42,914 bases of DNA from Pseudomonadota bacterium (GTDB taxonomy: Bacteria; Chloroflexota; UBA6077; JAJPHF01): positions 1-42,914 of the forward strand of contig JAJPHF010000107.1 in NCBI GenBank assembly GCA_021325365.1. The letters are read 5' to 3'. Each line of letters begins with the position of its first letter. Position 1 is the stretch's first letter. The notes below the pieces were generated by a model. It saw nothing but the letters and a program-made list of their open reading frames with translations. It searched no databases and was not told where the DNA came from. Made by a program: the position numbers and the translations under genes. This document shows, one piece after another, positions 7,458 to 15,610 of this stretch.

Positions 7458-8054
7458 ATGGCCCTACAGGTGGGGGACCGCGCGCCGGAGTTTACGCTGC
7501 CCCGCGTGGGCGGCGGCGCGGTCTCGCTCTCGGCCTACCGTGGCGGCTCGGTAGTGCTGATCTTTCTGCGCTACCTCGGCTGACTGTTCTGCGCCGAGCA
7601 CGTGGCGCAGTTGCGCCGTCACCACGCCGACCTCCGGGCCGCGGGCGGGGAAGTGCTGCTCGTCTGCTTCGACACGCGGGAGCGCGCCGAGCGCTACGCG
7701 CAGGAGCAGAATTTGTCCTTCCCGCTGCTGCTGGACCCGGAACGGCGGGTCTACCGCGCCTACGGACTGGAGCAAGGACCGCTCTGGCGCTTCCTGATGC
7801 CGCGGGTGGTGCTGGGCGCCTTACGCATGATGGAGAACGGGCGCCGCGTGCAACGGCCCCAGGAGGACCCGCTACAGCTGGGCGGCGACTTCGTGGTCGA
7901 CCCGGCGGGGCTGCTGGCGCTCGCGCACCCGTGCCAGGACCCGGCCGATCGGCCATCGCCCGCGGCCATCATGGCCGCCGTGGCGAGTAGTCAGGTGACC
8001 ACAATCGGAGGAGACAGCGATGGCCAAGCTACAACTGACGCTCGCCTGCGGTGA
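7458..8054 (+). CDS. Probable selenoprotein: peroxiredoxin-like (AhpC/TSA, PRXL2-type) with UxxC motif
   Basis: Thioredoxin-fold peroxiredoxin-like protein of 198 residues if UGA at 7581-7583 is read as selenocysteine (U42). The frame is open from ATG 7458 (GGGGAGGG upstream) to TGA 8052. The N terminus VGDRAPEFTLPRVGGGAVSL and strand VVLIFLRYLG lead straight into U-L-F-C, then AEHVAQLRRHHADLRAAGGE. Family members have C-x-x-C here (FLRxxGCxFC), so UGA replaces exactly the first redox cysteine. Downstream parts (LLVCFDTRERAERYAQEQNL, then FPLLLDPERRVYRAYGL, and VVDPAGLLALAH) are typical of the family. SECIS-like hairpins follow the UGA. If UGA were a stop, only 41 residues would be made; translation from GTG 7602 would lack the active site. 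The 3' end overlaps the next gene by 35 bases. Sec machinery genes are not in this window. Confidence 0.87.
7581..7617 (+). promoter_or_regulatory. In-frame UGA with SECIS-like hairpins
   Basis: UGA at 7581-7583. Two mutually exclusive stems lie just downstream. The first is a 7-bp perfect stem CTGCGCC (7589-7595) / GGCGCAG (7604-7610) with loop GAGCACGT, whose first base is G; its loop begins 12 bases after the UGA, a little nearer than usual. The second is GGCGC (7604-7608) / GCGCC (7613-7617) with loop AGTT, whose loop begins 25 bases after the UGA, within the usual bacterial range, with G in second position. Which one SelB would use is undecided. Confidence 0.65.
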
Positions 8055-8994
8055 CTATGATCTCACGCGCGGGCTGATCGAGGCGACGACCCCGCCGCAG
8101 GGGATCGACCTGGTGGTGCTCACCATGCCGTCGCCGGAGCGGCACTGGCGGATGACCAAGGGCCAGGAGTTCGACGTCTGCGAGTTCTCGATGGCGTCGT
8201 ACCTCGCCTCGCGCGAGGCCGGGCTGCCCTTCACCGCCATCCCTGCCTTTCCCCACCGGCGCTTCCGCCACTCGTTCATGGTGGTGAACGCCAAGGCCGG
8301 CATCAGCCAGCCGAGCGACCTGCGCGGCAAGCGGGTCGGGCTGCGCACCTGGCAAACTACCGCGGGCGTCTGGCAGCGCGGCATGCTGCAGAGCGAGTAC
8401 GGCCTGCCCGTGGACCAGGTGCAGTGGGTCGCGCAGAGCGAGGAGGACATTCCGCTGCAGCTGCCGCCGGGCATCTCGCTGGAGCGCCTGCCCGCCGACG
8501 CCAACCTCGACACGCTCCTGGCCGACGGCGACCTGGCGGCGGCGTTCTACCCCGAGCTGCTGCCCTCGCTGGCGCGGGGCGACAGCCGCGTGCGGCGCCT
8601 GTTCCCCGACTCGAAGGCCGAGGAGCAAGCGTACTTCCGCAAGACGGGCATCTTCCCGATCATGCACACCGTCGTCATTCGCGACGAGATCCTGCGCACG
8701 CATCCGTGGGTGGCGCAGAACCTCTTGCAGGCGTTCGAGAAGGCGAAGGAGCAAGCGTACCGGCGCCTGGAGAACCCGCGGACGGTGTCGCTGGCCTGGA
8801 TGCGCGACCTGCTGGAAGAGCAGCGCGCCGTGATGGGCGCCGACCCGTGGGTGTACGGCTTCGCGCCCAACCGCCACACGCTGGAGACGTTCTGCGAGTA
8901 CGGTCACCAGCAGGGCCTGACGCGCCGCCGCCTGAGCGCCGAGGAGCTATTCGTCCCCGGCACGCTGGCCGAGATCCCCAAGTACGTCGAGTAG
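8020..8994 (+). CDS. NMT1-type / 4,5-dihydroxyphthalate decarboxylase-like protein
   Basis: 324-residue protein of the periplasmic-binding fold without any signal peptide. It resembles the group annotated as 4,5-dihydroxyphthalate decarboxylase (Pht5-like), itself related to NMT1 substrate-binding proteins: MAKLQLTLACGDYDLTRGLI at the start, DVCEFSMASYLASREAGLPF, PSDLRGKRVGLRTWQTTAGV and the C-terminal GLTRRRLSAEELF. The absence of export signals favours a cytosolic enzyme or sensor over a transporter subunit. A GGAGGAG site lies 8 bases before the ATG. It overlaps the end of the UGA-containing peroxiredoxin-like gene by 35 bases, implying one transcript. Activity cannot be assigned from sequence. 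Confidence 0.82.
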   Translation: MAKLQLTLACGDYDLTRGLIEATTPPQGIDLVVLTMPSPERHWRMTKGQEFDVCEFSMASYLASREAGLPFTAIPAFPHRRFRHSFMVVNAKAGISQPSDLRGKRVGLRTWQTTAGVWQRGMLQSEYGLPVDQVQWVAQSEEDIPLQLPPGISLERLPADANLDTLLADGDLAAAFYPELLPSLARGDSRVRRLFPDSKAEEQAYFRKTGIFPIMHTVVIRDEILRTHPWVAQNLLQAFEKAKEQAYRRLENPRTVSLAWMRDLLEEQRAVMGADPWVYGFAPNRHTLETFCEYGHQQGLTRRRLSAEELFVPGTLAEIPKYVE

Positions 8995-9018
8995 CGCCCG
9001 GCTGCCACGCCCCGCGCC

Positions 9019-9669
9019 CTAATCGCTCGGGGGCACGGCAGCCGCCCGCAGGAGCCGCTCGTAGACCGCACGGTCCTCGGACAGGATGTGCGGGATGCCG
9101 TGGACCCACCGCTTGGCGAAGCCCGGGTTGTGGACGCGCTCGCCGTCCGGCAGGTAGACCTCTGGGCTGCCCTCGATGCCGCGCCGCGTCACCTCGTCGT
9201 ACTCGCGCAGCACCACGCGGCGCGTGCGGCCGCTGTCGTAGGCGTCGCGCAGAGCCGCCGCGTCCACGCTGGCCACCGCGGCGGCGACCTCGAACAGGAC
9301 CGTGCGCAGCGACAGGTTGCGGTGCTCCAGAAAGAAGGCGCGGCGCAGCGCCAGATCGAGATCCTCGGCCGGCCGCAACCCCTGCTCCTCGGCCGCCTAC
9401 ACCAGCTCGAAAGCCGGCAGGAAGGTGGTGGGCCACTCGGGGCCGCGCCAGGCGGCGAAGTCGTCGGGCTCGACCTGCGCCAGGACGGGCGTCTCGGCGT
9501 CGAGGATGGCGCGCGGGGCACCGCGGCCGTTCACTAGCTCCAGCGGCCAGTAGAGGTGGCGCAGCACGACGTCGAGGCCCAGCGCGTCGCGGGTGCGGAG
9601 CAGCCGCAGCACGCAGACGTAGGCCCAGGGGCAGTGGATGTCGGAGGCCACTTCCAGCACCGCGGCCAT
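9019..9669 (-). pseudogene. DsbA-family (FrnE/HCCA isomerase-like) oxidoreductase interrupted by an amber codon
   Basis: Thioredoxin-fold DsbA-family protein, normally about 216 residues. The first 90 codons (MAAVLEVASDIHCPWAYVCV to TTFLPAFELV) and the remaining 125 (AAEEQGLRPAEDLDLALRRA onwards, to the family's EGSPEVYLPDGERVHNPG) are in the same frame and separated only by TAG at 9397-9399. The sequence before and after reads smoothly as one helix, where homologues would be expected to have a Lys or Glu codon, so a single base change explains it. The active-site motif is CPWA instead of the common CPWC. It may be a young pseudogene, a split protein or a sequencing error; TAG does not fit selenocysteine. 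ATG at 9669 is the likely start. Confidence 0.8.
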
Positions 9670-10084
9670 CGCGTCCTCCCGCGCTTGGTAGGCGGCTCGC
9701 CGTCCACAGTATACGGCCCGGGGCACTGCCTGCGCGGCTGGCCGGGGGTGGCCAGCCGGCCGCGCGGCACCACCACCCGGCAGCTGTCAGCGGCCCGCCG
9801 TGGCGCGGCGAGCGGCGGCGCGCAAGGCGGGCAGCCAGCACGTTGGTCGGGCCGCCCAGCACGGTGCGCCGCGAGCGACGGGCGCTCGCCAATAGTACTT
9901 TGGTCCTGTTCTTCGCCGGAAGGGGCCAATATACCACCGCGTGCCTGATTCTGCGCTGGGGACGGTCGCTACAATGCCCCCGGCGTTCACCGCAGGCATT
10001 CCCCTCCGCATGTGCCCCCTGGGCCGGCGTGCGCGAGGCGCAAGCCGCGCGATGACGAGACTAGCTGGACGAGGTAGCAATCCC
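9670..10084. other. Intergenic region with a hairpin, no gene seen
   Basis: Between the divergent DsbA-like and LysM genes. It contains a hairpin GGCTGGCC (9736-9743) / GGCCAGCC (9750-9757) and an AT-richer stretch near 9890-9935. TACAAT at 9970-9975 could be a -10 element for the LysM gene, but no good -35 is present at the right distance. No coding pattern on either strand. Confidence 0.45.
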
Positions 10085-11119
10085 GTGAAGTTGTGGCGCT
10101 GGAACCTGCACGCGGCCATCGCGACGCTCGCCGTGTCGCCGCTCATGCTCGGCTGGGCCTGGAGCCTGCCGCTGCTGAACCAGCCGGATGGTTGGCTCCG
10201 CGGCGGCAGGCACGAGCAAACGGCCTTCGCCGCCGAGCGCGTGGCGCTACCGCCGCTGGCGCCGGCGGAGACGCAGCCGCTCGTGGCCCGCGTGACGACC
10301 TATCGCACCGAGGCGGGCGACACGCTGACGGCGCTGGCGCGGCGCTTCGGGATCAGCGTGGACACGCTGCGCTGGGCCAACGCCCTGCCGGAGGACGACC
10401 GCCTGCCGGTGGGGACCGACCTGCTGGTGCTGCCGGTCTCGGGCGTGCTGCACACGGTGGTGGCGGGCGACACGGTGGCGAACCTGGCCGAGCGCTACGG
10501 CGTCACCGTCGAGCGCCTCGTCGAGGCGAACGGCCTGGCCGAGCCCGCCGCGCCGCTGGGCGCGGGCCAGCGGCTGCTGGTGCCGGGGGCGCAGCCGCTG
10601 CCGCCGACGCCCGCGACGCAGACGGCCGAGTGGCCGGCGCCGGGCACGGGCGACCACCACAAGCGCCAGTTCATCGAGGCGGCCGCGGCCGCGGCGCAGG
10701 ACTCGCAGCGCCGCCTGGGCGTTCCCGCGTCGGTCAGCATCGCGCAGGCGATTCACGAATCGTACTGGGGCACCAGCAAGCTGGCGCGCGAGGCCAACAA
10801 CTTCTTCGGCATCAAGGCGCGCAACGGCGAAGGCTCGGCCGGCACCTACTGGATGGACGCCTGGGAAGTGGTCGGCGGCGAGGACGTGGTCGTGCCGGAG
10901 CCGTTCCGCGCCTACAACAACCCGGCCGAGTCGTTCCTCGATCACGGGATGTTCTTCCTGCAGAACTCGCGCTATCACGGCGCCTTCAAGTACAGCGAGG
11001 ATGCGCGCCGTTTCGCCAAAGCCATCGCGGAAGCGGGCTACGCGACCGACCCGGAGTACGCCGCCAAGCTGATCCACATCATGGACCAGTACGACCTGTA
11101 TCAGTACGACCTACACTGA
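10085..11119 (+). CDS. Exported LysM / glucosaminidase peptidoglycan hydrolase
   Basis: Cell-wall hydrolase, 344 residues from GTG 10085. A basic N terminus and hydrophobic segment (residues 9-30) form a signal or anchor, two LysM peptidoglycan-binding modules follow at about 73-117 (YRTEAGDTLTALARRFGISV) and 123-167 (HTVVAGDTVANLAERYGVTV), then a mannosyl-glycoprotein endo-beta-N-acetylglucosaminidase-like (GH73/FlgJ-type) domain at 195-340. The catalytic Glu is likely in IAQAIHESYWGTSKLA (E225). NNFFGIKA, and the YNNPAESFLDHGMFFLQN segment, are family hallmarks. In-frame ATGs at 10052 and 9941 are alternatives; GTG 10085 is chosen for its GAGG site and because the signal segment starts there. 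Role: cleaving glycan strands during growth or division. Confidence 0.9.
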   Translation: MKLWRWNLHAAIATLAVSPLMLGWAWSLPLLNQPDGWLRGGRHEQTAFAAERVALPPLAPAETQPLVARVTTYRTEAGDTLTALARRFGISVDTLRWANALPEDDRLPVGTDLLVLPVSGVLHTVVAGDTVANLAERYGVTVERLVEANGLAEPAAPLGAGQRLLVPGAQPLPPTPATQTAEWPAPGTGDHHKRQFIEAAAAAAQDSQRRLGVPASVSIAQAIHESYWGTSKLAREANNFFGIKARNGEGSAGTYWMDAWEVVGGEDVVVPEPFRAYNNPAESFLDHGMFFLQNSRYHGAFKYSEDARRFAKAIAEAGYATDPEYAAKLIHIMDQYDLYQYDLH

Positions 11120-11128
11120 GCTGGGTTC

Positions 11129-11177
11129 CCAGGAGGGGGGTGTGGGGGCGGCTGCGCCGCCCCCACCCCTCTCCTGG
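11129..11177. terminator. Long bidirectional terminator hairpin
   Basis: Inner stem GTGGGGGCGGC (11142-11152) / GCCGCCCCCAC (11156-11166) with loop TGC, and outer stem CCAGGAG (11129-11135) / CTCCTGG (11171-11177). It lies between two convergent genes (LysM hydrolase and HExxH protease) and could stop transcription from both sides. Confidence 0.75.
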
Positions 11178-11224
11178 ACCAATTGCTAAGTGCCGGGCGC
11201 CGCGGCAGCGGGGGTCCGCCGCGC

Positions 11225-12616
11225 TCAGGGCAGCGGGACCGTCGGCACCAGGACGTGCCCGGCCGTGGCCGGAACGCCGGCCAGTGCCTGTTCCAGGGTG
11301 GCGATCTCCTCCGGGGTCTTGGCGATGAGGATGGTCGTGGCGGTGCCGTCCCGGCTCAGCAGCTCCATCCCGTCCGGCGTGCGCCAGACCGTTCGGTCCG
11401 GCCGCTGCTCGACCGCCTCGGCGCGGCTGCCATACCGCGCCGCCACCGTCTGCGCGTACGCGCCATACCAAGTGCTGGCCGCGTCGGGAGTCTCCCAGCG
11501 GCTGCTCACGACCACCGCTACGTGGTCGCCGTTGCTCAGCAGCACGTAGCCATCGCCCGCCCACCCGGCAGCCGCCTGCTCCCCCCGCTGGCGGTCGGAG
11601 AACTGCTGGATCAGGATGCGATGGTCCACTTCGCCCAGGACATCCGCTTCGAGCTGCTGCCACCCATCGCCGAGCGCGGCGGCCAGGTCGGGGAAATGCA
11701 CGGCGACGGGGTTCTCCCCGGCCAGGTACTTCTCGGGGGGGATGATCTGCGCGGTCGAGCGAGGCGGGTCCTCGAAGATCCGGTTGACTCGCGGACCGTA
11801 GCCGGCGCCCTGGTCCAAGGCCTCGCGGATGGCGTCCTGCCCCAGGACGGCGCCGATGAAGCGGGGCCCCTGCTCATAGGGGAAGTAGGTCTCCTCCCGC
11901 AGCACCAACGGCACCTGGCTCAGGTCCACGCCGGCGGCAAGCGCGTTCTCCTCGCGCTGCTTCTCCTGGCGATCGGCGGGCGACATCGCCTGCCGCTGGT
12001 AGATCTCCTCCATGAGCAGCGCATCGCCCTCGAGAAGGGAGGAGACGCCGAGGTCGCGGTCCGAGTTGTCGGAGTTCTTGGGCATGAGGGCGCGGATGTC
12101 GTAGTACTGGTCCTGGAGCGCGTGCGTGTACTCGTGAGCGAACGTTACCCGCGCCATCGCGCTAGTCGGGTCGGTCCCGGTGATGACGTAGAGCTGTTTG
12201 GTGTCCGGATCGTACTGGCCGAGCACGATGCCCGCGCGGAACGCCAGCTCTAGCGCATAGAGATCGACGTCGGGACCAAGCAGCCCGAGGGCGACCATGA
12301 GCTGCCGGCTGTGCTCGATGGACGTCTGGGTTTCGGGGTCGCTCAGATCGTCGACGACGCGGGCGCGGAACTCGTCCGGCGTGAGCACGACGCGGGGCAC
12401 GTCGCGCCGGGGCGCCAGGCCGCGCAACTGGGAGGCCCGTTGCGCGATGGCGTCGAAGGCCGCGGCCACGTTCGCCGGGAGCGGCGCCTGTCCCGCCGCT
12501 TCCTGGGCGAGCGCCACCCCGGGCGTCAGCTCCCGCGCAGAGGACGCACTTGCGAGCAGGAGCGTGAGGAGGACACCCAGGGTCCACAAACGTGGCCGCC
12601 GACGCCGGACGTTCAT
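11225..12616 (-). CDS. Exported HExxH putative zinc metalloprotease
   Basis: Secreted protein of 463 residues with a signal peptide (MNVRRRRPRLWTLGVLLTLL, cleaved near ASA or LAQ). The zinc motif HEYTH is at residues 161-165 in FAHEYTHALQDQYYDI and E196 in LLEGDALLMEE is a good third ligand, a gluzincin-like arrangement. I do not recognise a named family; related proteins are generally annotated as hypothetical. The central part contains FRAGIVLGQYDPDTKQLYVI, as in proteins that place a strand before the zinc helix. The C-terminal third (WYGAYAQTVAARYGSRAEAV and after) may be a separate domain. ATG 12616 is supported by AAAGGAG. It faces the M28 peptidase gene divergently, so both exported proteases may share a control region. 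Confidence 0.78.
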   Translation of the reverse strand: MNVRRRRPRLWTLGVLLTLLLASASSARELTPGVALAQEAAGQAPLPANVAAAFDAIAQRASQLRGLAPRRDVPRVVLTPDEFRARVVDDLSDPETQTSIEHSRQLMVALGLLGPDVDLYALELAFRAGIVLGQYDPDTKQLYVITGTDPTSAMARVTFAHEYTHALQDQYYDIRALMPKNSDNSDRDLGVSSLLEGDALLMEEIYQRQAMSPADRQEKQREENALAAGVDLSQVPLVLREETYFPYEQGPRFIGAVLGQDAIREALDQGAGYGPRVNRIFEDPPRSTAQIIPPEKYLAGENPVAVHFPDLAAALGDGWQQLEADVLGEVDHRILIQQFSDRQRGEQAAAGWAGDGYVLLSNGDHVAVVVSSRWETPDAASTWYGAYAQTVAARYGSRAEAVEQRPDRTVWRTPDGMELLSRDGTATTILIAKTPEEIATLEQALAGVPATAGHVLVPTVPLP

Positions 12617-13163
12617 CCCGCTAGCTCCTTTCAGCGCGGGCCCGGCCGCGTAGGGCCGAGCCCGCGAGGGCGCGCACCGCGCCCGCACCTGCCCGGCGCA
12701 CCGCGTGCGGCCACCGGGAGCCGACGAGCGCATCGGGCCAGCGCGGCCGCACTGGCGAAGGACGAACCGCGCAGCCGCGCCGCGCGGAAGGAGGGTAGCG
12801 GCCCCGGTGGTCGTCCGCAAGAGATACCTCGGGTCGGCCCACGCGCGCCTCAGCGCTCCGGCCGCACGAGCTAAGGCGCCGCGACACCCTGGGGGCGGGG
12901 GGCGACCGCCAGGGAGACGAGGAAGACGGCGACGGTCAGCAGGACGATGGTCGGAGGCGAAGCTCCGGGCAGACGGCTTTTCGAGCGGGTCGCGGAATCC
13001 ATGCACCCGGACGCACAGACCGACTAGACTGGGGCCGTCGCCTAGCCGGTGGCCCGCGCCGAGGAGCACGACGGCGTTGGCGGGAGGAGCATGTTAGCCG
13101 AGGGGTCGGCACTTGGCTCCCGCGGCGAGTAATGCTGGCGTAGGAAGTGTTGGAGGGATGAGT
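12617..13163. other. Intergenic region between two exported protease genes
   Basis: About 550 bases. The only plausible coding signal is the small hydrophobic reading frame at 12871-13002 on the minus strand. No palindromic repeat family member is evident, and no clear promoter boxes. Confidence 0.4.
12871..13002 (-). CDS. Possible small membrane peptide (43 residues)
   Basis: Reading frame MDSATRSKSRLPGASPP followed by the hydrophobic stretch TIVLLTVAVFLVSLAV and a short tail ending GVAAP. The pattern (basic N terminus, one membrane helix) is that of a small membrane protein, but there is no clear Shine-Dalgarno sequence, so this is tentative. Confidence 0.3.
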   Translation of the reverse strand: MDSATRSKSRLPGASPPTIVLLTVAVFLVSLAVAPRPQGVAAP

Positions 13164-14183
13164 ATGTCAGCCAAGGAGTCGATACCGCCCGATCATTCCC
13201 TGTGGACCCGCCGACGCCTGCTGAAATGGGCTGGCGCCGGCCTCGTCGCCACGCCCATCCTCGCCCACGCGACGAGCGACCGCTTGCTGGCCCTGGCCGC
13301 CCCCTCCGCTCCCGGCGCAGGACGCCTGCTCGCGCAGAACGCGGCGCCCGAGACGCAGTTCAATGCCGACCGGGCCTGGCAAGACCTCCTGACGCAGGTG
13401 GAGGCCGGCCCGCGGGTGCCCAACCTGCCGGGCCACGACACGATCCGCGAGTACCTGCTGGGCCAGCTCCGCGGGCTAAGCGATCGCGTCGACGCGCAGG
13501 ACTTCTCCTGGGAGGTCCGCGGCACGCCGCTCGCGATGAGCAACATCTTCGGGCTGTTCGGCCCCGACGAGCCGAACAAGGTGGTGCTCGCGGCGCACTG
13601 GGACTCGCGCCCGCAGGCCGACCAGGACCCGAACCCCGCCAACCGCCAGACCCCGATTCCCGGGGCCAACGACGGGGCGTCCGGGGTGGCGGTCCTGCTC
13701 GAGGTAGCGCGCGTGTTGCAAGCGGCGCCGCCGCCCGTGGGCGTCATCATCATGTTCTTCGACGGCGAGGACTATGGCCCCGGGATCGACGCCATGTTCC
13801 TCGGCGCCCGCTATTACGCCGAGCACGTGGTGCCGGAGCGGCCGGGGTGGGGGATCCTCATCGACATGATCGGCGATCGGGATCTGCACATCCCGCGCGA
13901 GGCGGGCTCCCAGCAGCTCGCGGCCGCCGTCAACGACCGCGTGTGGCGCGCGGCCAAGGAGCTGGGGCGTGACGAGTTCGAGGACGTGATCGGCTCGCCC
14001 ATCCTGGACGATCACGTGCCGGTCCTGCAGGCCGGGATCCCGATGATCGACCTCATCGACTTCAGCTTCGGCCCCCACAACAGCTGGTGGCACACACTGG
14101 AGGACACGCCCGACAAGTGCTCCGCCGCCAGCTTGCAGGCGGTAGGCCAGGTCGTGCTGCGGACCGTGTACGACGCGTCCTGA
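13164..14183 (+). CDS. Tat-exported M28-family peptidase / glutaminyl cyclase-like protein
   Basis: Exported zinc enzyme of the M28 fold, 339 residues, close to glutaminyl-peptide cyclotransferases in its motif layout. A twin-arginine signal is at residues 15-36 (TRRRLLKWAGAGLVATPILA). Metal ligands are visible: H145 and D147 in AAHWDSRP, D170 in GANDGASG, E202 in FFDGEDYG and H310 in WWHTLEDTPD. The D-E-H set without the second M28 Glu-Glu pair fits a mono-zinc cyclase, but aminopeptidase activity is not excluded. ATG 13164 is preferred since GGAGGG lies six bases before it; ATG 13158 is the alternative. It is divergent from the HExxH protease gene. Confidence 0.88.
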   Translation: MSAKESIPPDHSLWTRRRLLKWAGAGLVATPILAHATSDRLLALAAPSAPGAGRLLAQNAAPETQFNADRAWQDLLTQVEAGPRVPNLPGHDTIREYLLGQLRGLSDRVDAQDFSWEVRGTPLAMSNIFGLFGPDEPNKVVLAAHWDSRPQADQDPNPANRQTPIPGANDGASGVAVLLEVARVLQAAPPPVGVIIMFFDGEDYGPGIDAMFLGARYYAEHVVPERPGWGILIDMIGDRDLHIPREAGSQQLAAAVNDRVWRAAKELGRDEFEDVIGSPILDDHVPVLQAGIPMIDLIDFSFGPHNSWWHTLEDTPDKCSAASLQAVGQVVLRTVYDAS

Positions 14184-14208
14184 GCCACGGTCAGGCAGGC
14201 GTTGCCGT

Positions 14209-15402
14209 TTAGCGGGCGAGCACCGCGGTGACGGGGGCCGCGAAGCGGGCGCGCGGCAAGAGCACGCAGACCAGCTCCTCGTCGGCAGCGCCAATGGCGC
14301 GCAGGCGCGCGGCGTGCTGGGCGGTGACCTGCTGGCCGGCGGGGATGAGGAGGGCGCCGCTGCGCGTGCGCACGTCGGTCACCACGACCATGCCCGGCTC
14401 GAGCTTCGCGAGCGGGATCTCCTGTACGGCGTCGTTCTGCTCGGGGCTGAAGGCCGTCTCGGCGAAGGCGGCCAAAATCTCCGGATCGTAGTGGCCGCGG
14501 CGCTCCCGGCTCTGCATCGCGTCGATCGCCGCGACCGAGGTCAGGCCGCTGGCGACGAGATCGTCGAAGTTCAGGGCGATCTTCAGCGCCCGCGCGCCCC
14601 AAGGAATGCCCTTGCCCCGCACGTTGTCGCGCGGGACGCCGCGCCCGTCGTACAACTTGGCCTGGTACGCGATGACGTGCCGCAAGGCCTCGGTGCCCGG
14701 GATGGCGGCTAGCCGTTGCGCGGCGGCCAGCGGCGCGCTGTCCACGGCGGCCTGCTCGTCCTCGCGCAGCGCGTGGCCCTCCTGCAGCTTGGCGAGGAGC
14801 GCCGGGGGCAGCGTGACGTAGCCCAGCTGGGAGAGGAGCGCGGCAGTCTCGGTCTCCCAGCGCTCGCGGGGAGGGCGCCCCGCGGTGAGGAAGCGCAAGT
14901 GCTCGCGTGCCCGGGTGGCCCGGGCGTGCAGCTCGGGGTGCGTGAACGCCTGCAGCTCCGCCAGCGCGCGCAAGCTGCCCTCGAGGAGCTGCTCGAGACG
15001 CGCGTACTCGGCAAGCCGAGCGCGGTAGCGGCCGGCGGCGGCTTGCAAGGCGAGGAACAGCGCCTCGGGCGCGCACGGCTTGGGCAGCAGCCGGAACACC
15101 TCTGCCTCGTTCACCGCGGCGCGGGCGGCGTGGACATCGGCCTGGCCGGTGAGCATCACGCGCACGGTGTCGGGGGCGATCTCGCGCGCGCGCACGAACA
15201 GGGTGGTGTTGAAGATCCCGGGCAGGCAGAGGTCGCCCACGAGCACGGCGAAGGGACCGTCAGTTTCCAGCAGCTGGAGCGCGGTCTCGCCGCTGGTGGT
15301 CGTGGTGATCGCAAAATGGCGCTGCAGCGCCTGGGCCACGCTCTCCATAACGCGCGGGTTGTCGTCGACCCAGAGCACCCGGGCGCGGCCGTCCGCGTCC
15401 AT
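14209..15402 (-). CDS. Response regulator with degenerate HD-GYP-like output domain
   Basis: 397-residue two-component response regulator. Receiver domain at 8-125 with acidic D13/D14, phosphoacceptor D57 in LVGDLCLPGIF, T85 in VMLTGQ and K108 in LLPKPCAP. The remaining part is arranged like an RpfG-type HD-GYP output (WETETAALLSQLGYVTLPPA, HVIAYQAKLYDGRGVPRDN, and the terminal EIPLAKLEPGMVVVTDV), but the HD dyad and the HHE-GYP residues are replaced (LSQLGY for LHDIGK, DGRGVP for DGxGYP). It is therefore probably not a c-di-GMP phosphodiesterase and may act through binding. No sensor kinase is adjacent. ATG 15402 follows a GGGAGACGAGG region. Confidence 0.85.
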   Translation of the reverse strand: MDADGRARVLWVDDNPRVMESVAQALQRHFAITTTTSGETALQLLETDGPFAVLVGDLCLPGIFNTTLFVRAREIAPDTVRVMLTGQADVHAARAAVNEAEVFRLLPKPCAPEALFLALQAAAGRYRARLAEYARLEQLLEGSLRALAELQAFTHPELHARATRAREHLRFLTAGRPPRERWETETAALLSQLGYVTLPPALLAKLQEGHALREDEQAAVDSAPLAAAQRLAAIPGTEALRHVIAYQAKLYDGRGVPRDNVRGKGIPWGARALKIALNFDDLVASGLTSVAAIDAMQSRERRGHYDPEILAAFAETAFSPEQNDAVQEIPLAKLEPGMVVVTDVRTRSGALLIPAGQQVTAQHAARLRAIGAADEELVCVLLPRARFAAPVTAVLAR

Positions 15403-15610
15403 CCTCGTCTCCCGCCGCGGCCACGCCGCACTCCACGCCCGCCCCGGGCGGCCCCGACTGGCCGCGCCGGGTGGCGCGGCGCCCGACCTACGGCAATAGT
15501 CGGCGGCGCGCGAAGGATTGTTGAGCAGCGACGCGGGCGCCAGGCAGGATTCCAGAGATGGGGTGGCGGTTCGGTGCGGGCCAGGCTCCACGCGACCCGT
15601 GACCGGAGGC

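Noticed and set aside
7581..7583. UGA as a simple nonsense mutation or sequencing error
   Set aside because: Possible in isolation, but a second gene in the window has UGA at the equivalent CxxC position and both are followed by SECIS-like stems.
7602..8054. Peroxiredoxin-like gene starting at GTG 7602
   Set aside because: It would lack the first strands and the active site, and no ribosome site precedes it. The upstream part in the same frame is clearly the missing N terminus.
9397..9399. Amber codon as pyrrolysine or other recoding
   Set aside because: Pyrrolysine genes are not seen, and the position is not a catalytic one in the DsbA fold; nonsense mutation or error is simpler.
9401..10055. 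Right part of the long + frame 8424-10055
   Set aside because: Arg/Pro/Ala-rich shadow over the 8020-8994 and DsbA-like genes; no start signal.
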